Positions 32,223-32,964 of a DNA stretch of 32,964 nucleotides are shown here, piece after piece. The DNA is from Paracoccus fontiphilus (lineage in GTDB: Bacteria > Pseudomonadota > Alphaproteobacteria > Rhodobacterales > Rhodobacteraceae). The translations under genes were made by a program, and so were the position numbers. Every line of letters starts with the position of its first letter. Within the stretch, counting starts at the first letter, position 1. The DNA is taken from positions 1 through 32,964 of the forward strand of contig NZ_JAFNAW010000039.1 in assembly GCF_017356265.1 (NCBI RefSeq), read 5' to 3'. The notes under the pieces were generated by a model that did no database searches, was not told where the DNA came from, and saw only the letters and a list, made by a program, of their open reading frames with translations.

Positions 32223-32878
32223 CAAAGTATGGCAGCCATATTTTTGCGGTGGCCAAGGCGAGAAATGCTGACACTCTATGTGTTTGATCCCATGGTTTGA
32301 TGGTGCGATCCTTTCTCAGGAATGGAAGGATGCCCTATGGGACAAGTTCGTCACGGAAGCGCCACGACCACGCACGCTGTCAGAGCAGCAATACAGCGAT
32401 CGCAGGCTTCGCTCGCGACGCTGAGCCGGGAGCTCGGCATCAATCCCACGACAGTGGCGAAGTGGCGCAAACGGGCGACGGTCGAGGATCTGAAGACCGG
32501 GCCAAAGGAACCTCGTTCAACGACCCTGACCGAGGCAGAAGAGGCGATGGTCGTTGCGTTCCGGCGGCACACGTTGCTGCCACTGGATGACTGCCTCTTC
32601 GCTCTGCAGCCATCCATCCCGCACCTGACGCGATCAGCGCTGCACCGGTGTCTGCAGCGTCATGGTATCTCCCGGCTGCCGGATGTCGAAGGGGACAAGC
32701 CGAAGCGTCAAAAGTTCAAGCGCTACCCCATCGGCTTCTTCCATATCGACATCGCAGAGCTTCAGACCGCTGAAGGCAAGCTCTACCTCTTTGTCGGCAT
32801 TGATCGGACCAGCAAGTTCGCGGTCACCCAGCTGGTCGACAAGGCCGACAGGAAGACAGCATGGGAGTTCTTGCAGCA
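32217..32878 (+). mobile_element. IS481-family element, 5' part
   Basis: The element appears to start at TGTTGACAAAG (32217), where the kefB frame is lost. IS481 elements begin with TGT, which fits. A 120-base leader precedes the transposase ATG. The element is interrupted at 32878/32879 by the second IS3-family copy, and its right part is outside the window. Confidence 0.65.
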
Positions 32879-32948
32879 TGTCCGTCGTCGAATGATTTGG
32901 AACAGGCGACCTGATTTTGCTCTGGAGGGCTCTGGCTCTGTAGGTTGA
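32337..32948 (+). pseudogene. IS481-family transposase, N-terminal fragment
   Basis: ATG 32337 follows GGAAGGA. About 181 native residues include a helix-turn-helix region (MGQVRHGSATTTHAVRAAIQ; LSRELGINPTTVAKWRKRAT), the spacer LTRSALHRCLQRHGISRLPD, and the start of the rve core with the first catalytic Asp in GFFHIDIAELQTAEGKLYLF. Native sequence ends after WEFLQH at the IS3 junction. The frame then runs 22 codons through the IS3 end, giving the same tail as the IS110 fragment at the left edge. The second Asp and Glu are missing, so it is inactive. Confidence 0.85.
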
Positions 32949-32964
32949 GATTATGCTGCCTGGC
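32879..32964 (-). mobile_element. IS3-family element, 3' end of a second, inverted copy
   Basis: The last 86 bases are the exact reverse complement of 421-506. They include the final transposase codons (stop TAA on the minus strand) and the element terminus at 32879. The rest of the copy runs off the right edge. The window therefore begins and ends within copies of the same repeat, as expected for an assembly piece limited by repeats or for a segment flanked by inverted IS copies. Confidence 0.95.

Noticed and set aside
1..32964. CRISPR arrays, tRNA or rRNA genes, integrase and att sites
   Set aside because: Looked for short regularly spaced repeats, cloverleaf-like segments and tyrosine-recombinase motifs; none was seen.

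Overview
The window reads as a GC-rich alphaproteobacterial chromosome segment, most likely Paracoccus or a close relative in Rhodobacteraceae/Paracoccaceae. The basis is high third-position GC, the neighbourhood of argG, mog, hslO, cca, hemH, comF, grxC and ubiG, and a BioC/NDUFAF5-like methyltransferase beside ferrochelatase. No rRNA, tRNA or CRISPR was seen.

Left edge (1-1312): nested insertions. The 3' end of an IS3-family element (to 506) sits inside an IS110-family transposase gene, which in turn has cut the 3' end off a uracil-DNA-glycosylase-like gene. The last 86 bases of the window (32879-32964) are an exact reverse complement of 421-506, so the same IS3-family element bounds the window on both sides in inverted orientation.

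Core (1345-20471): housekeeping genes. On the minus strand are mog and argG. A frame-broken membrane protein gene follows, then ilvA, a receiver-PP2C phosphatase whose receiver has lost key residues, and a NUDIX hydrolase. Next comes a tightly overlapping five-gene run: hslO, a CoA-diphosphatase-like NUDIX, cca, an ABC exporter and a TrmA/RlmD-type RNA methyltransferase. Cell-envelope genes follow (two L,D-transpeptidases around a CAP-domain lipoprotein). After these come hemH with its methyltransferase partner, comF, grxC, a MarR regulator, ubiG and a proline iminopeptidase.

Accessory part (20472-32964): an AT-richer GT61-type glycosyltransferase gene is cut by a complete 841-bp IS5-family element. 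Beyond it lies an approximately 10-kb stress island: ftsH, clpK, an HPF/sigma-factor-like fusion gene, hdeD, two unrecognised small genes, an NDUFS4-like gene, a decayed rhomboid gene fused by deletion to a thioredoxin remnant, and a kefB-type antiporter gene cut by an IS481-family element. The ftsH/clpK/hdeD/trx/kefB set matches the transmissible locus of stress tolerance (tLST, formerly LHR) known for heat and oxidant resistance. This version has lost its left end, and no hsp20, yfdX, psiE or degP is visible. It contains features I do not associate with the enterobacterial version: the HPF-sigma fusion and an NDUFS4-like protein with an SFPASDPPAW tail. The likely joint role is protein quality control (FtsH proteolysis, ClpK disaggregation), ribosome and transcription adjustment, and membrane, redox and ion homeostasis under stress. 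The island is partly degraded, so the FtsH-to-NDUFS4 run is the part most likely to still work.
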